Below, in pieces: positions 12,120 to 24,049 of a stretch of 64,000 bases of DNA (positions within the stretch are counted from its first letter, which is position 1; every line of letters starts with the position of its first letter). The stretch is from NCBI GenBank assembly GCA_963575645.1, contig OY754464.1:33247501-33311500 (forward strand), written 5' to 3'. The position numbers were made by a program, and so were the translations under genes. This DNA comes from Xanthostigma xanthostigma. Its lineage: Eukaryota; Arthropoda; Insecta; Raphidioptera; Raphidiidae. The notes below the pieces were generated by a model. The model was given only the letters and a program-made list of their open reading frames with translations, ran no database searches and had not been told where the DNA came from.

Positions 12120-13489
12120 GGACTTTAGTATTAAACTAAAATTAGGTGCCTATTTCCCGTTTTACGAATACAAACGAATCTTGATACATATCTTACTTTA
12201 TATTTCAAAGCAATGGCGTTTTTCCATGCCACTGAACTATTGAATTAGTATGTACTTAGGTACATACTCAAAAGCACCAATTTTTCATAAAATTGCACAA
12301 CAGAGTACTTCACGCGGAAATAGCGTAACGATGCGAAGATACATACAAAAGTAATACAATGATACTTCCAACTAACTATTTATTAAAATGCCATAACAGG
12401 TTAATAAACACACTAATCAATGGCTACAGAAATACCTACTTCATATTACTGTGGGTCACAAGGCAACATAGCTTACGTAACATGTTTGGTGTTTATTTAT
12501 GAATGCATTTTATTTGAGAAACAACATAATGTAGTTTTCATAAAGAACAGTCTGTGGTCTGTATAATAATAATTGTAGTGCAAGATTCCTAATATCTACA
12601 ATATCTGTGAGTACAGGCTACTATCGTAAAAAGCATTGCAACGTCTCTATAAAAAATTACCTGTAAAAAGAAATAAAAATTAAATTTAAAAAAATTCCGA
12701 AATTGTCTTCTACAGAAAATGTATTTTTCAGCTGAATTGCTCTTTATTATAGAATACACGGTAATTTTACGATGATTTTTAAAGAATCCTCCAAATTGTT
12801 TTTCTCTTTTTCACTGTATTCTACAACTATTTATTTTGTGCATCACGATCTCTCCATGCTTTTAGCTTTATATTTAAGTGCAAACAAAAATCTATCCATC
12901 TACTAACAATTTGTTTTGATTTCTATATAGCAACATTCACACTGTGAATATAGTCGCTGTAAAATTTATATTTTTGTTGAACCAAAACGAGTCTTCCAGG
13001 CTGGACTTTACAAGTGTCATGAAGGACAGATCAGATTCTTTCAGCAGCATACAGATTTCTTCAGATGTGCCTATAATCTCCAATATATTTTCTATTTTTC
13101 ATACCACTGAAAATTGACTACCTACGTAATCCCCGCTCCTACTAGATGTTCAATATATTGCCGCAAAAATTCACATTGTATTTGTAATTTGTAACACGTT
13201 ATTGCACACATTAGAATAAAAAAAGAAAAAAAAAAGCATCCAACAGACAAAGATTGATATAAGCCACTGTGTCTTGCGTCTTTGTTATTCATATTGGCGT
13301 GATGTCGGTTTCGATGCCTTAATATTAAAAGTGAACGTGATACAGAAACTCTATGTAAGCATTATAAACCATCGGTATAAATCACGAATTCGATTTAAAA
13401 ATTAATGTATACTGCAAAAATTTGAAAGTAAGTTTCTGAGAAAAATAAATGATACGGTTGCGCTGGGAAGAAAAATTATCCTTTTCCGT
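12120..13489. other. AT-rich sequence, nothing recognised
   Basis: No conserved frames or bounded elements. Confidence 0.35.
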
Positions 13490-13497
13490 ATCAAAAT

Positions 13498-13700
13498 CAT
13501 AGAGATATTACTATAGAGAACGCGAGAGAGTAGCAGAAGTATCTGCAATTAAGAGAGAGAACAGTTCCTTATCTCAATGGCAACTAATGATGCAAAACAA
13601 TGCTGATTTGAGTAAACAAATTTCTCTCTCTTAATTGAGGATAATTTCACTTATACGCAAGCATACGCACTAGCGTACTCTAGTTACTTATATCTCTAAG
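13498..13700. mobile_element. hAT-like MITE, 203 bp, 8-bp target duplication
   Basis: The 8-bp direct repeat ATCAAAAT flanks it exactly (13490-13497 and 13701-13708). Terminal inverted repeats are C(A/T)TAGAGATAT. An internal inverted pair, AATTAAGAGAGAGAA / TTCTCTCTCTTAATT, gives it a stem-loop. It is too small to encode a transposase. Confidence 0.8.
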
Positions 13701-13709
13701 ATCAAAATT

Positions 13710-16015
13710 GTGGTATTGCCTTGGATCTGTGAAGTATCAAACCAAAAGCTTGTTAAAACTTTAGTTCAAAAATACCTATATAATTTGTTTTTTTATGTAA
13801 TTTTTTAACATGTTTCTAAAACACCTCTTCAAAATCGCTGTGTCCCCACAATATCTCTAAAGAAAGGACATAAAAATCTAAAAAAAATAGATAATGAGGT
13901 CCACATTAAACGAAAATTATCAGTATTGATTATTTTTGGTATATAAAAAAAATCAAAATAATAATAGTACGGAGCACTAATCACATAAGTTCGACTTGTA
14001 TAAAACCAATTTTTTATTGCAGTTGCGAATTAATTTGTATTTTAGATTTTATTGTACAGGTAATACAAATTTCAGCGATCTAAAATGTGTGATCCGGAAG
14101 TGACGTATGTAAAAGCCAATACAAAAAGTTAAAATATAGTCATCTCATATTTAGATTGTATGCTTTATTCCACAGTACTGTTCTGTGCTTTATTCCATCC
14201 TCTTTGATAAGCTGTCCAATATTTAAATTGTAGCTGTCACATTGTTCGAATCTGTATATTTGTTGAAAATATCGGTGACTCATCGTTTTTACGACTAATT
14301 TTCCGTTTAAGAATCGGGTTTAGTCATTGAACTATGTGGCTTAGTATTTGTCAGCAAGCATTATCAATTTAATGGCCATAAACGCAGAGTTTTCATGCAA
14401 ACCTATGATCATTTCAATTAAACCACAAGGGAATCATGATAATATGTTATCTGACAGTTAAAACGCTTGTGTAATAGAATTATGCAATAAACAATGCATA
14501 ATTTCTAGATCATAATATTGTAAATCAAAATTGTTTCTGTCAAATCGAACCAGCTAACTTATTATTTTTCGTACCGCTTGACTGAATCACCTATATGTAA
14601 AGGCCACATTGAAGCGTATCATACATTTATAAACGTGTTTATGCAGCAGGTAAGGACAAAAATTATTACTATGCGACTCTCGTAATGCAAAAAAATCCGA
14701 AAACTAGACGTTTGCTATTTACGTTATCCCGATCTTACTTTTGAACGTAGACGTATTGATTAAATTAAAAATAAAGTACCAAGATAAATTTAATTTAGAC
14801 GAAATTATTAATATAAATGTATTCGTGGCTTATTTTGATCCAAACATTCTGCAAAAAATCTAATGAATGAGAGAGAAATAAACAGCAAAACTTTTTATTA
14901 AAAATTATTATTACAAACATATCAATACCAATATACGTCATGGCTCATTCTGATTTATTCATTTTGACCTAATGCTTCCCTGTACAGTACACCTTACAGA
15001 TTTACATACTGTATACATTTAACATTTTTTTTTTCAAGAATTTATGTCTAAGAGCATAAATAGTATTATGTAATTTTTGATATTAATATCGCAAAACAAA
15101 AACAGTATAATAAAAATTAAAGTGCTATTTTATTTAGACATTTCAATTTCGCAAAATCAAAAAAGATAAAAATGTTTCAGAAATGCTTTTTTTCTAGTTA
15201 CAGTCTAATACTCCTTTGCGCCAAATCGTATTATGACTTCAAATGAGATTTGTGGTGGTTCCCGTGCGAAGAACGATATTTAATTAGTTTTAAATAAAAG
15301 TTATTACACAAAGGTTACTCCACAGCGCGGCGCCTTAATACTATACAAGTTGAATAATTCAATTGATGGGCTATATAATACGAAATTATATATTCCCCAG
15401 CATATATTGCACTTCAGTTCAGACCCACCGTCTATAAAATCTACAAATCATTTGAGACCATAAACTATTGAATTAAGTCTGATGATAATATGGTCACTAT
15501 TATGAACTATTTTGTTCTTAAAAAGTTACACAATTCACTTTAATAATAATCACTCTTCACTGACATTTACTACGATTTATTCACTATTAGATGAAGTGTC
15601 TTGAAATGTATACTTAACTTAGCAATATAATTAGGCGGAAGGAACGGCTGCAAGACATCCAATACAGTATAGCAAATTTGATCATCATCTTTTCTGCCTT
15701 GAACTTGAGCATAGCACTTGTATACAATGCAATAATATAAAGACAACATATTTTTAAAACTCAAGTTATATCCCTGTAATCAATGAGATCTGATTTTGTC
15801 ATTTCATTTTAAAATCACCTGAGAAATAAAATTATAAAATCTTAACGCTATGCCGCTATGACAGTGTAAATATATGTATGACAGTTGAATTATCGCACAA
15901 CTGCTCAATTATTAAGAATAATTAAAGTTTAATTACTAACTCTGCAAATAATATTAACACGTTTATTTATGAGATGTAAAAAAATCTTAATGTTTGCGTA
16001 TTTTCTCCACTGTAA
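13710..16015. other. AT-rich sequence upstream of the host gene, no gene seen
   Basis: I find no conserved exon. A 5' non-coding exon or the promoter of the host gene could lie here or further left but cannot be identified by eye. Confidence 0.35.
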
Positions 16016-16017
16016 AA

Positions 16018-16856
16018 AAACGGGCAAGTGCGAGTCGAACTCGCGCATCGAGGGTTCCGTACAAACTTGTAGGAACTCATGTAAATAGTTCGTGCATCAC
16101 GGAAATTGAGTCTCAAAGATTTCTACCGCTTTGCCATTGGAAAACTGTTGTCCCCATACATAGAAATAGTTTGCGGTCAGTTTACCAACTACCTACAAAT
16201 AAGTTTATAATCGCAATGTGAAGTAGTTTTTAATAATGGAGACTTTTAACTTAAAAACTGTCTTTATTTACATATATACAAAAAATAACTGCAATGAGTT
16301 CAGATGAATTACCCGAACTGTACTGAATACCATGGCTATATCTGATAACTTAGCGGTCGTTCCGTGCTGTATGCGAGAGTTATCATAATTGTATTTTAAT
16401 ATATATTTGAGTATACTGCTGTATAAATGCACCGTTAGCGAACGCTTGTTTTGTATCAGAACTGTTACTGTGCACGTGCGTAGCACGTTGCGGTTTGTGT
16501 ATGTATCGTATATAGAATGACACAGCAAAAAAAAATGTTGTGATGTTACTGCAAATTTACGATTTTCGGATTTTTCCCTTTACTTGTGCTATAAGACATT
16601 GCTTCTTGCCAAATTTCATGATTCTAGGTCAACGGAAAGTACCTTATAGGTTTTGATTCCCTTGCGAGTGTCAAAATATGCGGCATAAACGACCGTATCT
16701 TCCGATTGAGTTGACTTAGAAGTATTTGATATTAATTTCAATTTGATACCTCCACGCGTTTCTAAGAAAAAGGAGACATACGGAAACAAAGTTATCCTAT
16801 AAGGGTTCCTTTTTTTCCTTTTGAGGTACAGAACCCTAAAAATGAATAAAATCTCA
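16018..16856 (+). repeat. Lepidoptera-type dispersed repeat ('gggttccgtac' family)
   Basis: Opens with AACGGGCAAGTGCGAGTCGA and CGAGGGTTCCGTAC. It closes with TCCTATAAGGGTTCC and GAGGTACAGAACCCTAAAAA. I recognise these as the ends of a repeat abundant in moth and butterfly genomes (recalled knowledge, not searched). A related copy lies at 60630-60870. Short open frames inside (for example 16616-17005, minus) are repeat-derived. Confidence 0.65.
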
Positions 16857-17034
16857 AGAATGCAAAATCTAATATATTTTTTAGAAGCGTTAGCTGTTAA
16901 CAAACATGATAAACTTTGCAACACTGTGTTATTCTGTTCATTCTTGCAAAGAAGTTGTTCAATCGAAAACAACACAAGGACAATCGCATTACTAAAACGT
17001 AACATTGTTTTATTTCAGATTCAAATAAGCAACA

Positions 17035-17503
17035 ATGTCTTGGAAATTATTACTGTTAGTGACAGTACTGGTGGCAGCCGTCCACGGAGCCACACCAAAA
17101 AACAACGCCAACCAATCAAAGAACGTTACCAGCGTTCCAAAACACACGCCCAACGGTTCAAAAACTGGCATTAGCATACCGAAAACTGGTACTAACGTTC
17201 CTAAAACTAGTGCAAATTTACCGAAAAATAATGCGCCAAAGAACGGTGCTAATGTTCCGAAAAGACCGAAGCTACCACCCGCGTTAGGATCATCGCGACA
17301 ATCCGCAGGGGATGATGTGACGACAACAGCGGTACCACCGCCAACTACGACCGTAGTTCCGCCTGCCGTCAATCAAACTCCCGCAACTATCGAAACGAAC
17401 AATGAACAATCGCATGTGCCGGATAGTGGATCGACGGACCTTGGAGGTGATTCGGATTCGGAAGTGGTATCTGCACCAGAACCTGCACCTTTACCACCCT
17501 CCA
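17035..17503 (+). CDS. Host gene, coding exon 1: signal peptide and low-complexity region of a PAN-domain secreted protein
   Basis: A polypyrimidine tract and TTTATTTCAG (acceptor AG at 17017-17018) put the exon start at 17019. The ATG at 17035 sits in an AACAATG context. The first 18 residues are a typical signal peptide: a short basic start, an LLLLVTVLVAAV core and small residues before the likely cleavage. Next comes a Lys/Asn/Thr/Pro-rich region with a loose repeat of VPKTGTNVPK type (about residues 20-80). A Thr/Pro/Val stretch and an acidic, Ser-rich end follow. The donor CCA|GTAAGT at 17504 ends the exon in phase 1; joined to exon 2 the split codon is AGT (Ser). The rest of the protein lies in exons 2, 3 and beyond. 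It is probably secreted. The in-frame extension to the stop at 17511 is intron read-through. Confidence 0.8.
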
Positions 17504-18341
17504 GTAAGTAAAACGTCAATAATTAATTAAATTTATAATTATATAATTCTTGTTAATATACTGCTTGAAAAATTGGTTGATAATTTTATTTATTAAAATA
17601 TTTCATTATTAGTATCGGGATCGTAGAAATATAAATGCAATTATTAAGAACGCAAATCAAAATGGGTTAATGTTGCCTTTTTAAGAATTTTTTTATACCA
17701 CTCAAGTAAATTTTTTGTATAATGTTGTGTAAAAATGTCTTATATTTGCGTAAATTAAAAGTGAAATTTAAACATCAAATATTAATTTTCAACCTGTTAA
17801 TCAACTTTTCGCTATAATGAAAAGAGATAGAACTGTCATTTTGAGGTACCTTCACCCCCTGCACTGCACGAGAGTCGCAAGCGACTGTTCAAACAATATA
17901 ATTCAGTATTGTATTTTTTAAAATCAGATAAACTCAAAGTACCGCATGGTTTCAATTTTTATCTGTAAACACGATTTTATCGGAATACCTAGCACAAATA
18001 AAATTATTATTATTGTTAGTCATTATATTGTCAGTTATAAACTAAATGAACTACAAGAGCCACTAATTAAGCAATAATTTAACATTTCTGCCGCCGTGTA
18101 GTTATTTTGTTGTCTGCAGTAGTTGATTAATCCGCATTAACACAAAACAAAAACAAAAAAAAAACACGAACCAAATATTTCTCTTCGTGTGTTTAAATCT
18201 TTATATTTAGATAACCTTCTATTTATGTGCCAAAAAAAAAAAACACAAATTACTTATCTACAATTTTTAAAATTGATGGGCGCAAAGCAAAATACCTTAG
18301 ATTGTAAAAATTGATGATCATGCTTCATATATTACACCACC

Positions 18342-18545
18342 TTAGGGCTTGAATTTCGAAAAATCCTTTCTTCGTGATGCTTACGTCATAAAAGAAACCC
18401 ACTGTCCAAATTTCATATTTCTAGATTCAGCGGTATGACATCAGCGCTGATAGTCATAAATACCCTACAGCTACTTTTGACCCCCTTAAAAGTTAAATAA
18501 AAAAAAAAGAAAACTCTGAAACATGGGTTTGCTTACTTTTACAGA
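18342..18545 (+). repeat. Dispersed repeat 'family E', copy 1
   Basis: Contains TTGAATTTCGAAAAATCC, GCTTACGTCATAAAAG and CCCACTGTCCAAATTTCAT. A second copy at 18950-19060 shares TCTTAGTGGGTGCTTGCGTC and CCTACTGTCTAAATTTCA. Similar units are common in Lepidoptera. Confidence 0.5.
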
Positions 18546-18949
18546 AGAGTTGAATTAATGAATGAATAAAATAGTGGTTATGGCTTAATAGTCCGTTATG
18601 CACATCAACCTAGAAGAATTTTTGTACTCCCTCTTGACCTGGATCTAGTCCTTCAATAGTTTATATCTTCTTTTAAACTCCAGAAGATTGGTGCCTTGAT
18701 TGTCCTGAGGAATTATTCCACTCTCATCAATGTATCCAAAGATGGTTGTTCTCCTGTAGGCTAGGACCTCGCATTCGAAGAAGAATTAGTATGTTTAAAT
18801 TAATAATTCTCACTTTAACGATATAAATATGTCAAAAAAATTTTATAACTCCGTTAAAAAAACGCTCGAATACGGGTTTGTTTATTTTTAATAAAGAGTT
18901 AGCATCTTGAATTCAATAACTCTTACTTGAACGATTTAAGAAAAAAAAT

Positions 18950-19060
18950 ACACACCCCTTTGAAACCGTTAGGGGTTGATTTTAAAAAAATCTCTTCTTA
19001 GTGGGTGCTTGCGTCATAAAAAGAACCTACTGTCTAAATTTCAGTGAATAAATGGTATTT
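18950..19060 (+). repeat. Dispersed repeat 'family E', copy 2
   Basis: Diverged partner of 18342-18545. It is followed by a family B-like 3' fragment (GAGTTGGAATGGTTCCGTCG near 19110). Confidence 0.5.
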
Positions 19061-20733
19061 CGCTTATATTAAGACTTAGAGCATTAATGTCAAATATCAG
19101 TATTTTTGAGTTGGAATGGTTCCGTCGTCCAATCGATTGTATTTTTCTTTAATTTTTCTAACATAAGCCTCTTTTCCTTGCAGCAGTAAACTTGGAACTG
19201 GTTTTTAGGCGCGAATAGCGTAAGCTAAAGCGCCTATATGTACTCGCTTTGTCTGTGAATCTGTGAATCTGTGAGTCACGCTTTTTGTATCCAGCGTACA
19301 GCCCAAACGCCTTAACCGATTTTAAAAAACTTTTTTTTGTTCGATTCGTCTCCGGGTAACTTAAATCCTAACGTCGCCCGATTTTTGAATTTTTGTCCCA
19401 GAGGGGAGAAAATTAGGAAAAAAAAAGTTTTTTGCTTATTTCTCGCTCAATTTAAATCAGATCGGTTTGAAACCAGTCTTAAACGAAAGAGGAGAACATT
19501 TTACATATATTTCGTGTAACAGAATTTGCCCAAACAGTTTTTTTATCCCGATTTATATAGAAATAAATTCATTTTATACATAATTATATAGAAATGAATT
19601 CAATTTAATTGTTGCACGGTTTAACATGACAATTTAAAATACGAGCACCAAGGTAATTTGAAATAGAAAGGATTGATTTTTTTTAAGTTGGACTAAGTCT
19701 AAACCAATTCTGAAAATTTTAGGGGGGGTTGCCCGATTATTTATATAAATAAATGACTTCAAAAGTAGGCATATTTAACATTGGCTTTATGGTAAAACGG
19801 TAGATGGATGATATGTTTTCATTGATTTCTCCAAAACTAGTCGGTGGAAATTAAAAAAAAACTATTTAAATTAAAATTAAAACATTAATAAATTATTGAA
19901 AACAAAAAAACCCGTTGTGCCCGACTAATTAAAAAGATATTTAATTAAATAAATATCTTTTTAATTATAAATAAATATTAAAAAAAGGCAAGCCTTTCAT
20001 TTAAAATTGCCTTGGTAGTACTAAAATAAAATGTTTGCATTTGTTCAAAAACGAATGCCATTATAAATATTGGTAAAATGCAACGCCTTCTGAGTTAACA
20101 ATTTGAATAACTAATTTAGAACATAAAACTTTGACAGTTGCAAACGTCATTTTTGACATTTCTTACCATTCCGACACAACGGATGATCGGATTGTAACCA
20201 AATTTTGGGAGGATGTTTGATATGCAAATATAAAGTGATTTATTGTTTTTTTGGGGAACATCGGCGCATGCGCAAAAGAGTATATCTTTTATAATGTTGT
20301 TTTATAAAATAATAATATAGTTTTTGACGTGATAACGTCTTATAAATTGATGAAACACCAATCTTATAAACTGATAAAACACCGGCTGCATGTACGAAAA
20401 AGTGTCACGTTCCGAAATCTGTCCCGTTCCGAAATCTGTACCGTTCCAAAATCTGTCCCGTTCCGAAATGTGTCACGTTCCGCCTGACTTAAATATGATA
20501 TTCGAGCGGCAGATATGATCAACCGATTGAGATGAAAATTTGTATACACGTTTAGTTTGAATGACAATGCATGGTTAGCTGTATGACGTTACTCTAAATC
20601 CAATATGGCGGACTTCTAAAGATGGCGGAAATGCCTTCGGTAATTTTGAAGCAGATATCATCAACCGATTGAGATGAAAATTTGTATACAGGTTTAGTTT
20701 GAATGACAATGCATTTTTAGCTGTGTGACGTCA

Positions 20734-21855
20734 CTCTAAATCAAATATGGCGAACTTCTAAAGATGGCGGACTAATTTTATTATGCTTTCCTACAATATG
20801 GGTATCAAATGAAAGGGCTTGCTGAGAATAACTCGAAAAATAAAGTGACGTCACTCTAAATCCAATATGGCGGACTTCTAAAGATGGCGGACTAATTTTA
20901 TTATGCTTTCCTACAATATGGGTATCAAATGAAAGGGCTTGCTGGGAATAACTCGAAAAATATAGTGACGTCACTCTAAATCCAATATGGCGGACTTCTA
21001 AAGATGGCGGACTAATTTTATTATGCTTTCCTACAATATGGGTATCAAATGAAAGGGCTTGCTGAGAATAACTCGAAAAATATAGTGACGTCACTCTAAA
21101 TCCAATATGGCGGACTTCTAAAGATGGCGGACTAATTTTATTATGCTTTCCTACAATATGGGTATCAAATGAAAGGGCTTGCTGAGAATAGCCCGAAAAA
21201 TAAAGTGACGTCACTCTAAATCCAATATGGCGGACTTTTAAAGATGGCGGACTAATTTTATTATGCTTTCCTACAATATGGGTATCAAATGAAAGGGCTT
21301 GCTGAGAATAACTCGAAAAATAAAGTGACGTTACACTAAATCCAATATGGCGGACTTCTAAAGATGGCGGACTAATTTTATTATGCTTTCTTACAATATG
21401 GGTATCAAATGAAAGGGCTTGCTGGGAATAACTCGAAAAATATAGTGACGTCACTCTAATTCCAATATGGCGGACTTCTAAAGATGGCGGACTAATTTTA
21501 TTATGCTTTCCTATAATATGGGTATCAAATGAAAGGGCTTGCTGAGAATAACTCGAAAAATAAAGTGACGGCACTCTAAATCCAATATGGCGGAATTCTA
21601 AAGATGGCGGACTAATTTTATTATGCTTTCCTACAATATGGGTATCAAATGAAAGGGCTTTCTGAGAATAACTCGAAAAATAAAGTGACGTCACTCTTAA
21701 TCCAATATGGCGGACTTCTAAAGATGGCGGACTAATTTTATTATACTTTCCTACAATATGGGTATCAAATGAAAGGGCTTGCTGAGAATAACTCGAAAAA
21801 TAAAGTGACTTTAGTTTAAATCCAATATGGCGGACTTCTAAAGATGGCGGACTAA
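20734..21855. repeat. 120-bp tandem repeat, about 9.3 units
   Basis: Nine units in strict 120-bp register (20761 through 21840) with partial units on both sides. Every unit contains CCAATATGGCGGACTTCTAA or a near match, GATGGCGGACTAATTTTATT and GGGTATCAAATGAAAGGGCT. Most carry the palindrome GTGACGTCAC. Point differences occur but no indels. Two longer variant units (about 144 bp, sharing CAACCGATTGAGATGAAAAT) precede the array at about 20507-20733. Because 120 is a multiple of three, a 317-codon minus-strand frame (20741-21694) stays open; I regard it as a by-product. Confidence 0.95.
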
Positions 21856-21886
21856 GTTTTTGACGTCAAGAGGGGTTTAAAAAAAA

Positions 21887-22090
21887 AGTTTTTGACGTGA
21901 TAACGTCTTATAAATTGATGAAACACCAGCTGCACGCACGAAAAAGTGTAACGTTCCGTAACATTCCGCCTGACCCTGTGCGTGCAAGCGAGAGCGCAGT
22001 AATGTATTATTAAATATGATATTGAGCGGAATACGTTATCACGTAAAACTATCGTCCGTAAACCGACTTTACAGACAACCAATTTTTTAT
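21887..22090 (+). mobile_element. Family A, short copy or right end of the composite
   Basis: Begins GTTTTTGACGTGATAACGTC and ends ACCGACTTTACAGACAACCA, like the copy at 7708-8288 but with a much shorter interior. With the left end at 20318 it either closes one large element containing the satellite or represents a second nested copy. Confidence 0.6.
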
Positions 22091-23832
22091 AACGGCTTAT
22101 TATTCTGCATATTTTACTAGAAATTTTTGTAATTTTTTTTGGGGATAATCGGCGCATGCGCAAAAGATATTATATGCTATGATGTTTTTTATATAATAAT
22201 AGTAAACTTTTCATAAATGATTATTATTCTATATGTTTTACAAGAAAGTTTTGTAATTTATTTTTCGGGAAAATCGGCGCATGCGCAACAGAGAAAGAAG
22301 TACCTACCTTTTAATGTTGTTTTTTTATAATTATGATATACTTACATGTCATAACAGTTTATTAGCCTGTATATTTTTACAAGATAGTCATGAAAAAATG
22401 TGTTTTTCTAAATTTGTACTTAGTTTCAGAAATATTTTGAAAATAAAAAAAATCTAATGTTAGTTTGTTCCGTAGATGTTAGTTAGGTATTTGACAAGCA
22501 TTCTTTGTTTATTTTTAACATCATAACGTGATAACATATAGAAAACCATGAACACGAACAGCAAATTTTATAATGTTTAGTGGTAACTATACGCGTTACT
22601 ATACGCGTTAACGGAAATTTTATTTTCTTTGTTATTATATGTCAAATGTCAATATTATAATTTATTAGTTGGAAAGGCCCCATAATCTAATTGCTGCAAT
22701 TTGTTCGACTAGATTAAATTAACTAAAGCTTTGAAATTTCACACACATGCAAGTCTGGTGACAATGTATATATCCAATATGGCGGATGCCCCAAGATGAC
22801 GGAATACCTTTTCCTTCTCAACCATCTTGAATAAAATAATCAAATAATTTTTATAATTTATTGTCATAATAGTTAAAATTTTGAAAGACTATAAAAACAA
22901 GAAAAATAAAATATTAATAAAAAGAAAGTTTTTATTGAAATGTACCAAAAAGAAAATATAATTTTTATAATTTAGGGTCACAATTATATTATTAATTGTG
23001 ACTAATAAACGATCATAGAGTTTACAGGTAACGCTTTTATATTTATGAACCTAAATTAATTATTAATAAATTATTAAAATGATTTTTTCCTTTCTGTGTT
23101 TCAATACTTTCAACTGTTATTTTTTTATTAGATTAAGTTAATTAAATTATATTATTAAGCTCAAAGTGTCGTTAAAAATATACATCAATTTTCGAACATA
23201 ACGTTGGGGTATATTATGTAAAATTCGCGCCTTGTAATTCTTGAATTACTTGTGTCTTCAGACAATATTTTTATTACCTGCGTACAATTTTAGTAGGTAT
23301 AATATCGATGTATCATGTAAAGGTGTGAAAAAAGGAGTACGAAACCTCATAATATTATTATAGTTAACTGTATTTGGTGTAGATATATCGTTTTTTTTGT
23401 ATTTAAAAATGAACAAAAGCTATTATAGATATAATAGTAAAATACTAAGCGCGGAATTAGTAATATAACAATAAATAACATTGTGATTAAACGCAATATA
23501 ATATGCTACATTGTACATTTATCCAACCATTTGTCAATTATTTTACACCTATTTTTTGACAAATATATAAATGATAAGTAGTAAAATTTAAGTTAAATTT
23601 TATATATAATACGTGTTTTTAATATTAAAAAAAAACAAAATATTATTTACTATGAAAAATTTGTGCTTCACAAGCAAACCTCTGAGCGTAAATAGAGGTT
23701 TGCTTGTATATGTACGGATTTAAAGCAACCAAAAAAACAGTAAACTTAATAGTAAAATCAATTCTTAAACATGATTAATCATGATACGAAACAATATTTT
23801 GGAAATAAAATACTTGAACTTTTATATTACAG

Positions 23833-24045
23833 GTCCAGGAGACGAATGCGATCCAGAGATGTGGGGATTTGAACTGATAACAGGCTACGTGTTCTCGGCA
23901 CCAGGAAATCTGCTGGATTCGATTCCTGGCACGTTGATGCTGACCGACTGTTTAGAAACATGCCAGGGTAACGATTCTTGTCGGGCCGTCAATTACGAAA
24001 CTGGACTTTGCGTTTTGTTCAGCGCCAATGCTGACGCTCTCCCAG
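23833..24045 (+). CDS. Host gene, exon 2: first PAN/apple-type Cys module
   Basis: The acceptor ATTACAG|GT and the donor CCCAG|GTAACT bound a 213-nt exon with phase 1 at both ends. It encodes GDECDPEMWGFELITGYVF, followed by DCLETCQ, DSCRAVNYE and GLCVLFS. Five or more Cys with this spacing and the 'CR.VNYE..LC.LF' end are characteristic of PAN/apple domains, which fold with two or three disulphides and mediate protein-protein or carbohydrate binding outside the cell. The exon codes for one near-complete module. Base composition is clearly higher in GC than the surrounding intron. The first PAN module of insect PAN+ZP matrix proteins looks alike, but identity with a named Drosophila gene is not proven from here. 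Confidence 0.85.
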
Positions 24046-24049
24046 GTAA

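Larger units (their letters stand above)
20163..22700 (+). mobile_element. Composite: family B copy 3 invaded by family A with a satellite array
   Basis: A family B-type start (TACCATTCCGACACAACGG) leads through GGATGTTTGATATGCAAATAT and GCGCATGCGC to about 20317. There a family A left end (TAGTTTTTGACGTGATAACG) appears. Family B resumes after ACAGACAACCAATTTTTTAT near 22090 with ATAACGGCTTATT, as in the uninterrupted copy near 42840. It continues through two more GCGCATGCGC segments (22151-22160 and 22277-22286) and ends with a diverged GTTGGAAAGGCCCC near 22670. Family A lies at 20318-22090 and contains the tandem array. Confidence 0.65.
17504..23832 (+). other. Intron 1 of the PAN-domain gene (about 6.3 kb)
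   Basis: Bounded by donor GTAAGT and acceptor TTTATATTACAG, with matching phase 1 on both sides. It holds several dispersed repeats, a composite element with a 120-bp satellite (20.2-22.7 kb) and otherwise AT-rich sequence. Confidence 0.75.

Noticed and set aside
16616..17005. 129-codon minus-strand frame near the host exon
   Set aside because: It lies mostly in a dispersed repeat, overlaps the region just before the splice acceptor and has no domain.
17010..17372. 120-codon antisense frame opposite exon 1
   Set aside because: It is the shadow of the low-complexity coding exon; Gly/Val/Phe runs mirror Pro/Thr/Lys codons.
20741..21694. 317-codon minus-strand frame of 40-residue repeats as a protein gene
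   Set aside because: It is created by a non-coding 120-bp tandem repeat whose length is divisible by three. It has no signal, domain or defined start and lies inside a transposon.
20734..21855. CRISPR array
   Set aside because: Units are contiguous 120-bp tandem repeats without spacers, in a eukaryotic context.
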